A stretch of DNA of 64,000 nt from Leptoclinus maculatus. Taxonomy: Eukaryota > Chordata > Actinopteri > Perciformes > Stichaeidae. The notes below the pieces were generated by a model. It ran no database searches. It worked only from the letters and a program-made list of their open reading frames with translations, and had not been told where the DNA came from. Location: assembly GCA_032191485.1 (NCBI GenBank), contig JAVDOI010000012.1, positions 19,358,485-19,422,484 on the forward strand. Reading direction: 5' to 3'. Below are positions 1-12,505 of this stretch, in pieces (the first letter of the stretch is position 1; each line of letters opens with the position of its first letter). The position numbers were made by a program, and so were the translations under genes.

Positions 1-689
1 ATGAAGGTATCAAACACGCATTACTACTTTGTAGTTAAATATTTAACATTTATTCCAACATGAAAAAAGCAGTAAATAACACTTTGATAAACACGTCAGG
101 ACATCTTATTTTAGTCACCCTCACAGGGAATTCAGTATAATATATATACAGTATAATATATATCATATAATAATATTCAGTATAATATAAAACACACACA
201 TACATATATAGATATATATAGATATAAGCTATGATGAGTTTTCACTGTTAATTTACCATCTCTATTAAATGTTGATGCCTCCATGACCAAGTTAAGCAGA
301 TGAGACTGAGGACAACTATGTAGAACAGATGTTCACTTTGCCTAATATGTAGCTTGACAGAGTTCTCCATGTGTGCCCTGGTGTTCTCATGTCTCCTTAC
401 CTCCTCATCCCTCACTCCCTAACTGTCCGTGCTGGATCTGTCCCCGTTGTTTTAAAAAGCTAAATAAGTTATTAGCATGACTGCATCCAGCTAGTCAAAC
501 CTGTCTGGTGTACAGCTAGTAGAGAAGCTTCATGTACTGCTTCCCTTTCCTGCTAGTCTGCTGTCTGATTGTGAGGTCAGGCTGATCTGGGATCAGCTCT
601 TTAACTGCAGAATCTCCGCCAAAGTTCTCCTCTCAAACGGGTCTTGGAGGAGTAGTGCTCGCGCTCGCCTGTAGAGACTTCTCCTGACG

Positions 690-866
690 AGAACGCGCAG
701 CTAGGGGGGCCAAATCGTTTTGGCCACAAGCTGAATCTATTTGAGGACGCTGATTGGCTATATTGTATGTCACTCATTTATATCTTTAATCAGCAATTGG
801 CTAAACTGCTTCATAGACCCGCCTCTTTTGGGCCAAAACGATTTGGCCCCCCTAGCTGCGCGTTCT
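690..866. repeat. Foldback MITE-like element with 36 bp perfect inverted ends
   Basis: Positions 690-725 and 831-866 are exact reverse complements over 36 bases, each containing CTAGGGGGGCCAAATCG. About 105 bp of AT-richer DNA lie between them. The arrangement matches a short non-autonomous DNA transposon or foldback element. I see no coding capacity and no clear target-site duplication. The perfect arms suggest recent activity or strong secondary-structure constraint. Confidence 0.75.
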
Positions 867-910
867 GAGACGTGTTGTGCACGTTTTCTTTCTTTTTTTG
901 TGTGGCTCAA

Positions 911-947
911 GGTGGGGCCAGGCCCCTCTATTGACCAGCCGCCACTG
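911..947 (-). repeat. hAT-type transposon terminus
   Basis: Read on the minus strand from 947, the sequence starts CAGTGGCGGCTGG. This is the form of hAT-family terminal inverted repeats common in fish genomes. No partner terminus was found nearby, so this is a fragment or one end of a rearranged element. The foldback element at 690-866 lies 44 bp away and may be inserted in it. Confidence 0.5.
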
Positions 948-950
948 GAC

Positions 951-1279
951 TAAAGGCCTTTTCACCTTTTTTGTGCGATTAATTCGCCCATCAATATATT
1001 TTTTTGAACTTTTATTTTTGTCATGAGTACTTTCACACAGAACGTGAATATTACGCAATGAAAAAGCCACTGCAAATTTCACACTGCAAAAAAAGACATC
1101 AAACAATCAAAGTCGTGGCAATATTTATGAAACCACAACACGGAGACTCCGTAGTATGAACGAAGATGGTAAACTTTATTGCCGCGCTCAATTTTGACGC
1201 AGGCAGTGTAGACCAGGTCCCCTCCTTCCGCTTTTACCTTTCACAATAAAAGCCCTAGACATATAAGTGAAGGCCTTTA
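951..1279. repeat. Putative short MITE with TAAAGGCCTT ends
   Basis: The segment begins TAAAGGCCTTTTCAC and ends in the near reverse complement GTGAAGGCCTTTA. The interior is AT-rich and non-coding. It directly follows the hAT-like terminus. The length (about 330 bp) and short imperfect inverted ends suggest a MITE. No target-site duplication is clear. Confidence 0.4.
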
Positions 1280-4200
1280 CGCTACAGACGTTTCTCTGCC
1301 CTGTGAGTCTTTTGTGGTTGAGTGGAGCACAGGGGTGAGTGAGAGTTATGCATCAGCACACACCCTCAGTCCTTTGCCCCCCCACACACACACACTACAT
1401 TATCTCTGACACACTCTGACACGCCTTCTGGTACAGCTTTGTGCAGAGAGCTGACAGCGATAGATCCTCTGAGATGTTTATAGAGTGTTACAGCACACCC
1501 AGGGTTAAGGTCCATCAACCAAGAAATATCAGCTGTCTGCTAAGCTTGGGACTCTCTGATGGTGTAATGACAGACCAGGCATGTAACGGGTCCCGATGAA
1601 AGCCTCATTACCATTAATTGAGCTGAATGGAGTTTTTGGCAGGCATACCGCCCTACGCAGAGTAAATACCTGAAACTCAAAATTAGATTCAACCACCTCG
1701 TCGCAGAGATGTTGTTGTTGTTGTTGCACGCATTTGTAGTGTCACTCAGTCAGTCCAAATATGATTGGAAGCCTGCTTTTACTGCTGTAACAAGAAGCTG
1801 AATGAAGCAGAGGCTTCAAGAAAAATGCCAGTTGTGTGTTTGTTGTAATGATTGTTGGGTTAGTTAAGTTTAGTATTGAGTGTTTGATCTCAATACTGAC
1901 ATTCCACGTATGCGTTTATCTCCCGAGCACACAAATGTCAAAAGGGACAAATCCCATTTCATGATTGATTGTGATTGAAACTGATTTTGTGTCTTCTTCT
2001 TGTATCATCGAATAGTTTCCTGACCCAAGAGCAGTGTTGAAACCAGGGTTGGTACTTATCAAACCTCTTGGAAATACGCTTACTAAATGCATCTATTTAG
2101 TGTAAGAGTATCATTGAAGAACAGGTCTCAAGTATGCTTGCAGCAGGAATAGCCAATCAGAGAAGAGGATTTGCCCATTTGGCATATTGTTCAGTTCTTA
2201 AAAAAATCCTTACATTTTATTCAAGTGATGAATGTTGATGAGTGTTTATGCAAATCCTTAATATCCTGAAATTAACAACAATCTAATCATTTTTAATAAA
2301 TAAATAAAAAGGGATTAAATAATGGGAAACAACACAGACACCAAACTGGAGGTGCAGGGAATTCTGCTGCTGGTAGACGAGGTGCATTAGAGAAATCATA
2401 CAGCGACGGGAAATTTAGTACCACGCTGTCAAATGCAGACAATAAAGATGCAAGAAAGAAATACTACAAAGTAAATCAATACGAGTTTACACCCCTGATA
2501 ACTGCAAAAAAAAACGTGTTGTAACATCTTATCAAATGTTCAAACCCAATGCAAATATTAGGCTAAACTACACTATACTGAAATCTATATATTGCGTAAC
2601 GTACTCAACAATTTAATCAAAAAAGTGTTTGTGGTCACCTGTTTCTAAACTGTTGTCATGTTGGAAGTATTTATTTTTTACTTTTATCGTTCACTTTCAG
2701 CCTGACCAGAGGAATGAGAGTCATACAACCAAAGATCATTTCATAATTCATGGTGGAGCTGCTGAAATTAAATTAACTTCCAAGCGCTCTGAGAGAGATC
2801 AGTTCTCGTTTCCGTGGGTTTTGAATGAACATCCCCGCATGACTCAAAACCTGGTGACAATATAAGATCACCATCATTTCACTGCAGTCATGCGCATTTC
2901 ACAATGCAGAGCGGGGATTGCCCTTTGGATCTGTTTATTTCTGTTACTTACGGGATTCTCAAACTCACTCACAACACCGTATCAATATTGCCACATGCTC
3001 TTTTTTTAGTCTGAGTCCGTCCCTTTGAGCTTTGCAACCCCGTGCCCTGCAGTCGCCAGTGCCTCGCTCATCGGTTGGCATCCATTTTGGCTGAGAGGGG
3101 ACAGGGGTGGGATTTTATTTGGGTGTGTTTCCATGAGGATAATGAGGCCAAGAGCTAACGGCGGGCAAACAAGGAATGTTAGAGAAGGTAGTAGGGGAGA
3201 GGATATGGTGGTGGAGGGGGGGTTGGATGGGTAACGCCAGGACTCATGACTCATCGTGGTGAGGGACTGGAGGAGGAGAGGAATGCAGGGCCGGTATTGG
3301 TGGAAGGACGGTTGAGGGTTTAGCCGCCATGTATGCCACCATAGCTATACACGCTGCTGCATGGTGGGAAACATGATTCAGTAACCATTGCAGGAGTGAT
3401 GGGAGCAATAGTGGCTGTGTTATCAGTGTGGCGTAAGAGTATTTTTGCAACGTTTGCACAGTGAGTAGTTCTCTCAGGAATACGCATCAGTAATGAATTA
3501 TAGACAGATGTTTATAGACCGTAATGATGCACCATAACTCTGAGGTGCATGTTGTGTAGCCAGATATCCACACACATGAGCAAACAGTTGTATATCAGCA
3601 TAGATAAACTCTGACTTCCATTGGTTCTTTTTGTAAAAAGCCTCAGGCGCAATGTCGTTAACCTGACATACCTCTTGTTTGACAGCTGGTTAGTGCAGTT
3701 CACCTGGTTTGCAGACACAAGTACACAAAATATTATATTTAGAGCAAGATAAGGTGTTGCGTACAGGTGTTGCGTACAGGTTGCCCGCAGCAGCCAAAGA
3801 ATTTTGAGCCCTAAAGCATCCAAAACTGTTAATCCTCCACTAAAATGTGTTATTGTGGCATACCGCTGTGGTAACGGTTACACTCCTGTTTTAAAGACGC
3901 CTGCATGTTTAAATGCACGCTTGCTTACTGTGGAATTTCCCAAGTGCTTCTTAGCATTATAATTGTTTAATTGGTGTTTTTTAAAAGAACAAGCATAATT
4001 TGTCTTAAGTCGCGTTGCTTACAATTGAGTTTGACGTGCTAGCACAGCTAGCAAAAAGGTGCTATATGCTAATCGGTATGACATCCAGTTGCTTTTCCAT
4101 ACAGTGTTTATAATTACTCAAAATTACTCAAGGTTTGACTGGGAAAAAAAGGTTGTTTGCTTTCTTGCAGAGTTAGATTAGCAGAAGTGGAGCTACAGCA

Positions 4201-4584
4201 CACAGCCGAGGAGCTAAGCTTAGCATAAAGACTGGAAACAGCCTTGCAGTAAAACCCCAGCAAAGGTCAGCCTACCAACACCTCTTATTAACAGATTATA
4301 TAAATATAATGAAACCCAGATGCATGCAACACGTTCTCACTCCCAACTTGTTCAATACGTTAGCTTGTAAATTACCTTATGCTTTGAACTATGACCCTTC
4401 TAGCGTCAGTTTTGCTTGTGTCAATTACAGCTTGTTATATTTATACGCTGTCTTTTCAAAATAAACTTCCATTTAGGTTTAGGAAAAGGTTGTGCTTCGG
4501 GTTAAAATAAGTGTACTTGTTACGTAGGAGGCTAAGTTACGTATGAGACATGGTAACTGTACGCAAAGTTATACAACCTATGTA
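1280..4584. other. Non-genic stretch
   Basis: No supported exon, RNA gene or long open frame was recognised here. The open frames present are short, have no recognisable family motif and lack paired splice signals. Only simple features were noted, such as TTG/CAA runs near 1709 and a 12-15 bp local duplication (GTGTTGCGTACAG twice) near 3757-3780. Confidence 0.5.
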
Positions 4585-5090
4585 CCGTAGTTGAGTTCGG
4601 CCTTTTGGCCGTCGCCATCTTGGATTTTGGCTGTCGCCATCTTGACTTTTTACAACCAGTGAAATGAAGTGACCTTATTTGAACTGCAAAGGAGTGAGGT
4701 AGAGATGCCGCATATGGCTCTGGTAGCGTTAGTGACCTGTCAATCACAAGGTGTCCCCGCCCTAAAACATTCCTTTCTTTATCATCTATTTGACTCTTAA
4801 TGGACCATCATTTACTAAATGAACATCATGCTGTATTGAAGAAGACTTTAAACTAGAGATTGAGACCATAAACTCATGTTTACAATGTTTACTGAGGTAA
4901 TAAATCAAGAGAGAAGTAGAGTAATTTTGATCATAGACTTCTATACAATCAGACTTCTTTTTGCAACCAGAGGAGTCGCCCCCTGCTGGTCAGTAGAGAG
5001 AATGCACGTTTTAAGACTCTCCCGCATTGACTCCACTTATCAGAACCGGAGGTTGTCGCCTGGTAGGGCCACTGACCAAGCAACAATATT
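4585..5090 (+). repeat. Dispersed repeat, copy 1 of a family seen three times
   Basis: This segment matches the reverse complement of about 55040-55445, and its end matches 49135-49240. Shared blocks include the AAACTCATGTTTACAATG region, the 'GTCGCCCCCTGCTGG' block and the AACCGGAG block. Several dispersed, diverged copies indicate a transposon-derived family. The CCAGCAGGGGGCGA motif on the minus strand (4976-4989) resembles the CTCF core. Confidence 0.65.
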
Positions 5091-5823
5091 TGATGAGTTG
5101 GAAGTGAGAACAGGCTGCAATTTGTTTTTACTAATTTTGTTAACAACAATTTGTGGCGTTACACTGTGTTAATTGCTACATAGTTTTTCAGTAAACAGCT
5201 GAGGGATGGAAAGGCAATTCATTTCTTAGCTCGCAGGCTAACTCTAACAATGTTCATACATATATGTATAATAGTCACGTCAGAAAAATCTAATTGCAAT
5301 GTGAGTCAGCATGCTGCAGCCAAAATGTAGCAATTATAATATAATATGAAATGTAAGATTAAATAGAATATGGTACAGTAGTAGACAGAAGAACAGTTAT
5401 AGGAAAACCTGTAAAGTGAAAAATGATACATTTGGAAATAGTTACTTGATCTAGTGACTGTCAAACTAATACAAAAGATGGTGAAGGGAAAGAAAATGGT
5501 AGCAGAACAGATCATTGTTGATTGTTAAGAGATAATCAGATGTATGTACCTTCCCACATACACACACAACATTTTTTTTATATAGCTGCAGAATATAAAT
5601 GATTTATATTTTCAAGAGACCTGTTGATCAGCTGTTTTTGAGCAGTTTTCAGAAAGGAGATCAAAGAAATACAACCACTCGACAATCCTCTCAGAAGACC
5701 AGGTTTTCTCTAACAACAAAGAGAAGCCTGTATAGAGACCAGGTAATGGTTTTCAGTGACTGGACAATGTGTCATAGGAGTGTAATGTTACAGCCCTGCC
5801 TCCCTCTCTCACCCAGACTAGCA

Positions 5824-5900
5824 GGCCAATGGCAGCTCACCACAGTCCCCACCCACAGCCACAGGCTTTAAAACTCCTCCGTCGGTTTCTTCTCCTTTCT
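5824..5900 (+). promoter_or_regulatory. Core promoter of the krt8-like gene
   Basis: A CCAAT box at 5826-5830 lies about 40 bp upstream of a TATA-like TTTAAAA at 5867-5873. A pyrimidine-rich stretch follows, and the probable start site is near 5895-5905. The start codon at 6013 then gives a 5' UTR of about 110 nt. The spacing is normal for an RNA polymerase II TATA promoter. The start site is inferred. Confidence 0.6.
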
Positions 5901-6012
5901 ATCCACTCTGGTCTCTTTCCCTCTGCCTGCCTGCCCTGCCTGCATTGCCAACCGAGCCATTTCGGTCTGACCTTCCCAGACTCATCCAGAAGAAACTCCT
6001 CCAGATTTCAGA

Positions 6013-7010
6013 ATGACCAGTTACCAGAGCAGCTACAAAGTGAGGAGTTCCACTGCCCCGCGGAACTTCAGCAGCAGCTCCTATTCCGGATCGGGTGGCA
6101 TCAGCAGCCGCAAGAGCTACAACGTCAAGAGTTCCTATGGAGGAGGCAGTACCTATGGAGGAGGCAACAGGGGCTTCGGGGGCATCACCAGCTCCTCCGC
6201 CTATGGCCTGAACTCAAGCATGGGCGGCGGTGGCATGGGCGGCGGTGGCATGAGCGGCGGTGGCATGGGCTTCGGCGGTGGCATGGGTATGGGTTACGGC
6301 GGTGGCATGGGTGCTCAGGCCCCTATCACCGCCGTGACAGTGAACAGGAGCCTTTTGGCCCCCCTGAACCTTGAGATTGACCCCAACATCCAAGTCGTTC
6401 GCACCCAGGAAAAGGAGCAGATCAAGACCCTCAACAACCGCTTCGCTTCCTTCATTGACAAGGTAAGAACTTGTAATCGAGGGCCTAAAAATGTTTAAAG
6501 AGGTTCTCTTCACAAGGACAGAAACTTATTTTAAGTGCGTGGAAAGCTCAGTCGCGGTGTGGTCAGAAAAGTGGAATGTTTCTCTCCAGCTGCTGAGAAA
6601 CTGTTATGCAATATTTGATATAGAGGTCCATATGTTTGCCACATGTCTTACAATGCTGATTTCCCCCACTATTTGCCAGCGCTGGATAAAGTTGATCCCC
6701 CCCCCCCCCCCCCCCTGCTCTCGCCACCTCCCACAAAGGCAGAAAAAAATTAAATGTGCCGTCGCTCAAAGTTATGGTTCTCTATCGTTTGGCTCAGGCT
6801 GCCCTTTTATAGTGATGAAAAACAGACTTGCAGAAAAGGAGAGACAGAGAAAGACAAATACAAAGAAGGAGCGAGAGAAAGCTAAGGGTGTGTCAGGGCA
6901 GAGCTCAGTGCTTGTGATACGAGTTACCTTGGGAATGATCCCTCCCTCCGCTGGGGTGTGGCTCTTTGTGCTTCCCTGATGGCCCCCACCACTCCCAAAC
7001 ACACACACAC

Positions 7011-7056
<46 letters not shown>

Positions 7057-10000
7057 CACTACTGAGTGCCATTGTTACCTTTAAAGATAAAACTTTCTTT
7101 CACAGTGACACATTCTAGTGTCCATTGGGAGTTTGTTGACTTTTAATCAATCAAATCAGCATGTTATACTCAGGGTGGTGTGTGTGTGTGTGTGTGTGTG
7201 TGTGTCCTCTGAGGCCTCGGCAGTGGGTTAATAATTAAAAAGGTTTCATGTTCTGGTCAACGTCAGCTGACTGGCTACGCATCAGCTCTCCCTCTCCGGT
7301 CGCAATGATTACAACAAGGAAGATAATGCGCGTTTTGCATGCTTCGACACAAAGCAGATAAACCTCTGCCCCTCTATCACCTGTTATCTCACCCTGTTTA
7401 CACCGGTTCAAATTAAGAAGTTCTTGGTTGGATCCCACCTCTATCGTGCAATGTGTCAGATCAGGGTTCACAACCTTGCTTTTTTACTGTTCACAAATAT
7501 GCAAACTACATTTTTCCCCCTCCTCCTCCTCTGGTTACATCTCCCACACGTTCCCCCGCCATCTCCTCTCCACTCTCTGCTTTCCTTCGATCATCACCTC
7601 GATAACACGGTTAAATAGTTACCTTCCTGCATCTGCCTGCGGATGCGACTTCGCTACCCCCCACCCCCCTCCCCCCTTCTCTCTCTGTACTGGCGGCGAA
7701 CCTCGCTGTCCAAAAACAGGAAGACATGTGGGAGAAGGGATAACTGGCCCTGTTCTTCCATCAGCTGCTTTTTCCAAACCTCGTCCTGCCCCACGACCCA
7801 CCACCCCACCCTCCCCACCTCCTGTCAGGATGCACGTAGGTCAGGCCTTCCTTTGGAAAAGCCTGTTCCAGTCTGAAGCCAACAGCAGCTTACAGAGCTC
7901 CAAATTTAGATAAGAACAACAATGACTGGAGACGGGGATCGGTAGGCATGGCGAGGTTGATCCTGATGCTAGAGTATTTGGGTGGCGATGTTGTTTTGAG
8001 ACGGCAGAGCAGTTACATCATACCTTTTCATAATAATGTATAACTGATGACAAGGACTCCGTCTTTACACTCATTAACACCATAAACAAGCCTGTAAGAG
8101 ACTGATTCTTTGTGAAGGCTTTTTGGATTGGTTGCTCACTCACAACTCATAATAAATACCCCCTTCTTTTTCCACGCATCAGGTCCGCTTCCTGGAGCAG
8201 CAGAACAAGATGCTGGAGACCAAGTGGAACCTGCTGCAGGGACAGACCACCACCCGCTCCAACATCGATGCCATGTTCGAGGCCTACATCTCCAACCTGC
8301 GCAGGCAACTCGACGGCCTGGGCAACGACAAGATGAAGCTGGAGGCCGACCTCCACAACATGCAGGGCCTGGTGGAGGACTTCAAGAACAAGTAAGTGTG
8401 CAGGGCTGCAATGATGGGCTTAAAAAACGAACTGTTCCATGCAGTCGGGCGCGTTCTGCCCCATAAAGAAGTACACTGTTTATCTAGGATTCACCTTTTT
8501 CATTTTGGTTGCACTGGACGACTTTCAAAATTAGTAGAATGTTCATTCATAAATAAAATACAGCTGGAGTTGTTTTTTTGTGCTTCGAGACTCGCAGCAC
8601 ACTGAGCACGCCTGTTTTCGGACTACTCCCTACATCTGTCCATTATCTTGCATCATACACAAACTGTAGGGAATTACAGCACCTAGGAGGCATGTTCCAA
8701 ACACCCATTGCAATACATTACATGTGACCGAAGGTAAAAATCATTTTACAGAGTTGGCAGAGCTTTACACGCACATGTCTCTAACACAAACAGCTACGAT
8801 AGTGCCATACATATTGGCCAGTTGTCCAGAGACAAATTAAGTATATAAGCTGAATTCAGGGGGGGGGGGTGTCAGTAACACCTCTCAGGCTTGGCCCTGA
8901 GTCATCCTTAACTTGTTTAAGGCAAATGTCCCAAAGGAGTTCAAGAGTTAGGGATGGACTACTGGCGCCTCCTAGTGTTGCATTGGTGTATAAACTAAAC
9001 AGGAGCATGAGATGAGTCTCTATGTGAACATTCAAAGTCTCTATGTGAACATTCAAAGTCTCACCATGAACTGTATTGTTTTCCCTCTCAGGTATGAAGA
9101 TGAGATTAACAAGCGCACAGAGTGTGAGAACGACTTTGTCCTCATCAAGAAGGTAAGCATCAGCATTTACTCAACTTGCCTTTAGGTTGGCAAAATATAA
9201 CCTCTCTCCTGAAGAGTTCTCTGTGATGTCCTATTCTAATACAATCTAATACAATCGGTTCCAGGATGTCGATGAGGCCTACATGAATAAGGTTGAGCTG
9301 GAGGCCAAGCTGGAGAGTCTGACAGATGAGATCAACTTCCTGAGGTCGATCTATGAGGAGGTACGGCACAAAAATGATCTCAGTGGTGTTGTTTGTTTAC
9401 CTGATTTTCTCAGAATCTGTTTCGCATCTTAACTCGCCTCCCGTGCGGGCCCTTGAAGCGCACTTGCCGGATAGGTTTCCTCGATGAGGTGGGGTTTTCC
9501 AATCGCTCTCCTTGTATTTCTTCAGGAGCTGCATGAGCTCCAGGGACAGATCAAGGACACTTCAGTCATCGTGGAGATGGACAACAGCCGCAACCTGGAC
9601 ATGGACTCCATTGTGGCAGAAGTCAAGGCTCAGTATGAGGACATCGCCAACCGCACCCGCGCCGAGGCGGAGACATGGTACAAAAGCAAGGTGATTGGGA
9701 GCTCCTTTTGAATTCTTCTTATGTTTCTGTCATTTCTTTATCTAGAGAGATACATACGGTGTGTGTTGCAAACCCTACTTGCCATGTGTATCGGTTCAAT
9801 TCATACTGAAAGGAAGCTCAGTAGCATTCATCAGTTCATGAGTCAGCACATGCAGTGTTCTGATCGATAGGGTTTCCAGTTTGTAATGTCTGGTATTGTT
9901 TTTTGTTTAGTATGAGGAGATGCAGACATCCGCCAGCAGATACGGAGATGACCTGAGGTCCACCAAGACAGAGATCTCAGACCTCAATCGCATGATCCAG

Positions 10001-10910
10001 AGACTGACATCAGAGATTGATTCCATCAAGGGACAGGTATGGAAAAAAAGTGTTTTGGCGCCATGGTACATGAGCCATCATATATAGTTTGTTATTGTCA
10101 TTTAACAATCAGAAGAGTGGACAAAGCCTTATTTTTTTTGGCGGGGCATTTTTCTTCTCCCAGCGCGCCAACCTGGAGGCCCAAATCGCAGAGGCAGAGG
10201 AGCGCGGTGAGATGGCAGTGAAGGACGCCAAGTCCCGCATTAGGGACCTGGAAGACGCCCTGCAAAGAGCCAAGCAGGACATGGCCCGCCAGATCAGAGA
10301 GTACCAGGACCTGATGAACGTCAAGCTGGCTCTAGACATTGAGATCGCCACCTACAGGAAACTGCTGGAGGGAGAGGAGGACAGGCTGGCGACTGGCATC
10401 AAGTCCATCAACATCTCCCAACAGAGCAGTAAGTCATCGTCCTTGCCCTCATTGACTGAAGTCTACTTCTAACCGACCAACTAACGGTCTGATTGGATTT
10501 TGTTACATTTCTTTGTCAGCTTCCCACGTTTGACTGTTTTCTCCTGTCTCTCAACAGCAAGCTACAGTGGTTACCCCACGGACAACCTGAAAAGCAGCTA
10601 CTCAAGTGGCTACTCCAGTGGTTTCAGCGGCGGGTATGGAGGCGGATATGGCGGGAGCATGAGCGGCGGTAGCATGGGCGGCGGCTACAGCAGCGGCGGC
10701 GCCGGCTACAGCAGCGGCGGCGGCGGCGGCGGTGGCTACAGCAGCGGCGGCGGCTACAGCAGCGGCGGTGGCTTCAGCAGCGGCAGCACCGGCGGCGGCG
10801 GTGGCGGCGGCTACAGCACCACCCAGAGCAAGAAGAACGTTGTTATCAAGATGATCGAGACCAGGGACGGAAGAGTGGTGTCCGAGTCCTCTGAGGTCAT
10901 TGAGGATTGA
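6013..10910 (+). CDS. krt8: Type II keratin, keratin 8-like (8 coding exons, 574 aa)
   Basis: Type II intermediate-filament protein that pairs with type I keratins to build the cytoplasmic filaments of epithelial cells. Exons: 6013-6462, 8183-8391, 9092-9152, 9265-9360, 9526-9690, 9911-10036, 10164-10428, 10558-10910. All junctions are GT-AG and in phase. Exon sizes 209/61/96/165/126 are the type II keratin signature. The Ser/Gly-rich head (about residues 1-130) has GGGM repeats. The rod begins with the helix-initiation motif LNNRFASFIDKVRFLEQQN and ends near residue 444 with the termination motif EIATYRKLLEGEEDR. The Gly/Ser/Tyr tail ends in a K8-type block, IETRDGRVVSESSE. The intron found after EGEEDR in the two downstream keratins is absent, so exon 7 is 265 nt. 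One intron fewer than K5/K6-type genes also fits krt8. Start chosen as the first ATG after the promoter, ahead of a typical head. The numbered name is less certain than the family; krt4-type naming is possible. Confidence 0.93.
6697..6715 (+). repeat. Poly(C) run in krt8 intron 1
   Basis: An uninterrupted run of about 19 C lies inside the first intron. It is a simple repeat prone to length error in sequencing. Similar shorter runs occur at about 10987-11000, 14534-14548, 16789-16802 and 57230-57241. Confidence 0.9.
6999..7054 (+). repeat. (CA)n microsatellite in krt8 intron 1
   Basis: CA dinucleotide array interrupted once near 7011-7018. It lies about 125 bp upstream of a (TG)n array on the same strand (7178-7205), so the two are complementary and could pair in the pre-mRNA. 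Confidence 0.95.
7178..7205 (+). repeat. (TG)n microsatellite in krt8 intron 1
   Basis: An uninterrupted TG array of about 28 bp, the inverted counterpart of the CA array at 6999-7054. Confidence 0.95.
9015..9059 (+). repeat. Two-copy 21 bp direct repeat in krt8 intron 2
   Basis: The unit GTCTCTATGTGAACATTCAAA occurs twice in tandem just upstream of exon 3. It is a small local duplication with no evident function. Confidence 0.8.
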
Positions 10911-11492
10911 GCTGTCAGGTTTAGAGGTGTAGATACCTGTCTGCTATTATCTCCTCTGCCTCTCTGGTAGTTTTGTACTTACAGTCCGCCCCCCCCCCCC
11001 CAATACCCCCAACTATGAAGTAAAAACGCTTGCCAGCCACTCTCCTAAACAATTACATGAAGCAATAAATGATTCTAACACTACCAAAGATCTGAAAGGG
11101 ACCAAAGAATTTATTTTGTATGTCTGATGTCCGATTGTCTGAACTAAAACAGAGTAGTTTTGTCACAGAAAGTGAGATAGAAACTGGGCAAATTGCAACT
11201 AGGAAAATATATATATATATATAAATATATAACACTCCCTTGAAATCTATGAAACAGCTATTCCATGCACAAAGGGCTGTTTCCTTCAACATGGTGTTGC
11301 ATAGACAGTGGTGTTGTCAAAGGAATGTGAATGTGCTGAAACAGTGCTCAACCAGTGTCTTAAAAAATGGCCTGCTACAGTAGGTAGTGCATGTCTTCCC
11401 TGTGCGTGTCCTGTAGCTGAAACTGTTTGACCCCTTAGGAGGCTGCCCGCATCATACTGTTGTCCTGAGGTGCTGTTTTTGCTATCAAACCA

Positions 11493-11498
11493 AATAAA
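11493..11498 (+). terminator. Polyadenylation signal of the krt8-like gene
   Basis: AATAAA lies about 580 nt after the stop codon at 10908-10910 and is followed by a T/G-rich stretch (TGTGTTT...TTTGTTTT). This suggests a 3' UTR of about 600 nt. A weaker candidate, AATAAA near 11063, is closer to the stop codon. Confidence 0.65.
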
Positions 11499-11519
11499 AA
11501 AATGTGTTTACTGAAGGAA

Positions 11520-12190
11520 AATTATGCGTTTGTTTTAATTTCTTGATGCCGATGACTCAAAGAGAAATGTAGTGAGAATATATCTGAATCTGACCGGAAT
11601 GAATCAAAGTACTAAAGCAGTCCAGACTCTGTAATCAGGGACAGTTCTGAGTAATTCTTTTAAATCCAAAGGAAAATTTGATTAATATGTTTGAAAATGT
11701 ACATGTATCGAACACTAAAAGCTTCAGTGCGTAGCATTTACTACTGGCAGAAAGGGAATAAAATATTATGAAGTATGTTTTTTTTTAACCCTTTTAAGCC
11801 ATTTATATCTAAATAGTCGGGCATGTTCCTACAGTAGCCCAGAACGGACAAACCAAACACTGGCTAGCGAGCCAGTCAGGCTTGCATCGACCACAGTATT
11901 TCTTCTACAGAAGTAAAAGGTTTCAGTCGGTTGCAATCTTTAACCTTGCCACTAGATGCTGCTAAATCCTACATTCTGTCCCACATGTAAAAAGAAAACT
12001 GAACACACCATTACAGTCATTTTTTGTTTGTTACCAGTATCAGTAACAGCATTATTAGCTGATCCGGATTAAGGTGAGGGTTCGGATCTATCAAATCTTG
12101 TTTCTTTTGTGATCATGGTAAAAATAATTCAATGAAATGACACTTCTCTGGCCATAGTGATCATTTCAATCAAAACATACAATACACCTT
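11520..12190. other. Intergenic, no gene seen
   Basis: No supported exon or RNA gene. The part around 11720-11990 has the flavour of a diverged teleost interspersed repeat: a 'GTGCGTAGCATTTA' start and a 'CCACTAGATGCTGCTAAATCCTACATTCTG' style end. The match is from memory of such repeats and is weak. Confidence 0.35.
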
Positions 12191-12192
12191 TC

Positions 12193-12505
12193 AGAATCAG
12201 AATCAGCTTTATTGGCCATGTATACGTGCGCATACATGGAATTTGTCTCCGGTTTCCACTCTGCTCTCAATGTACATACAATACACTATTTTACAATAAA
12301 CAAGGAAAAATATATAAGAATAAAAAAGGGATGTAGGTATAAACATTTAACAGCTATATACAATATAAGTATAAATATATCCCCAAATAAAAGTGTATAT
12401 ATATAATACAATAGTGCAAACAGAGGTAGTAGTGCAATATTATTTATTGTTCATGAGAGTGACGGCCAGTGGAAAGAAGCTGTTCCTGTGTCTGTGTCTT
12501 TAATA
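12193..12505 (+). repeat. Interspersed teleost repeat, 'AATCAGCTTTATTGGCCA' type
   Basis: The stretch starts CAGAATCAGAATCAGCTTTA and continues with a GGAATTTGTCTCCGG block, CTCTCAATGTACATACA and a terminal GAAGAAGCTGTTCCTGTGTC-like block. A related but diverged piece is at 36470-36620 and again at 44539-44690. The dispersed copies plus a familiar fish consensus support an interspersed element. The family name is not assigned. Confidence 0.65.

Noticed and set aside
5829..6374. 181-codon open frame overlapping the krt8 start
   Set aside because: It is a shifted reading of the 5' UTR and exon 1. The keratin frame has the correct head, rod and splice pattern.
6491..6979. 162-codon open frame in krt8 intron 1
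   Set aside because: It starts within the intron, crosses a poly(C) run and has low-complexity composition.
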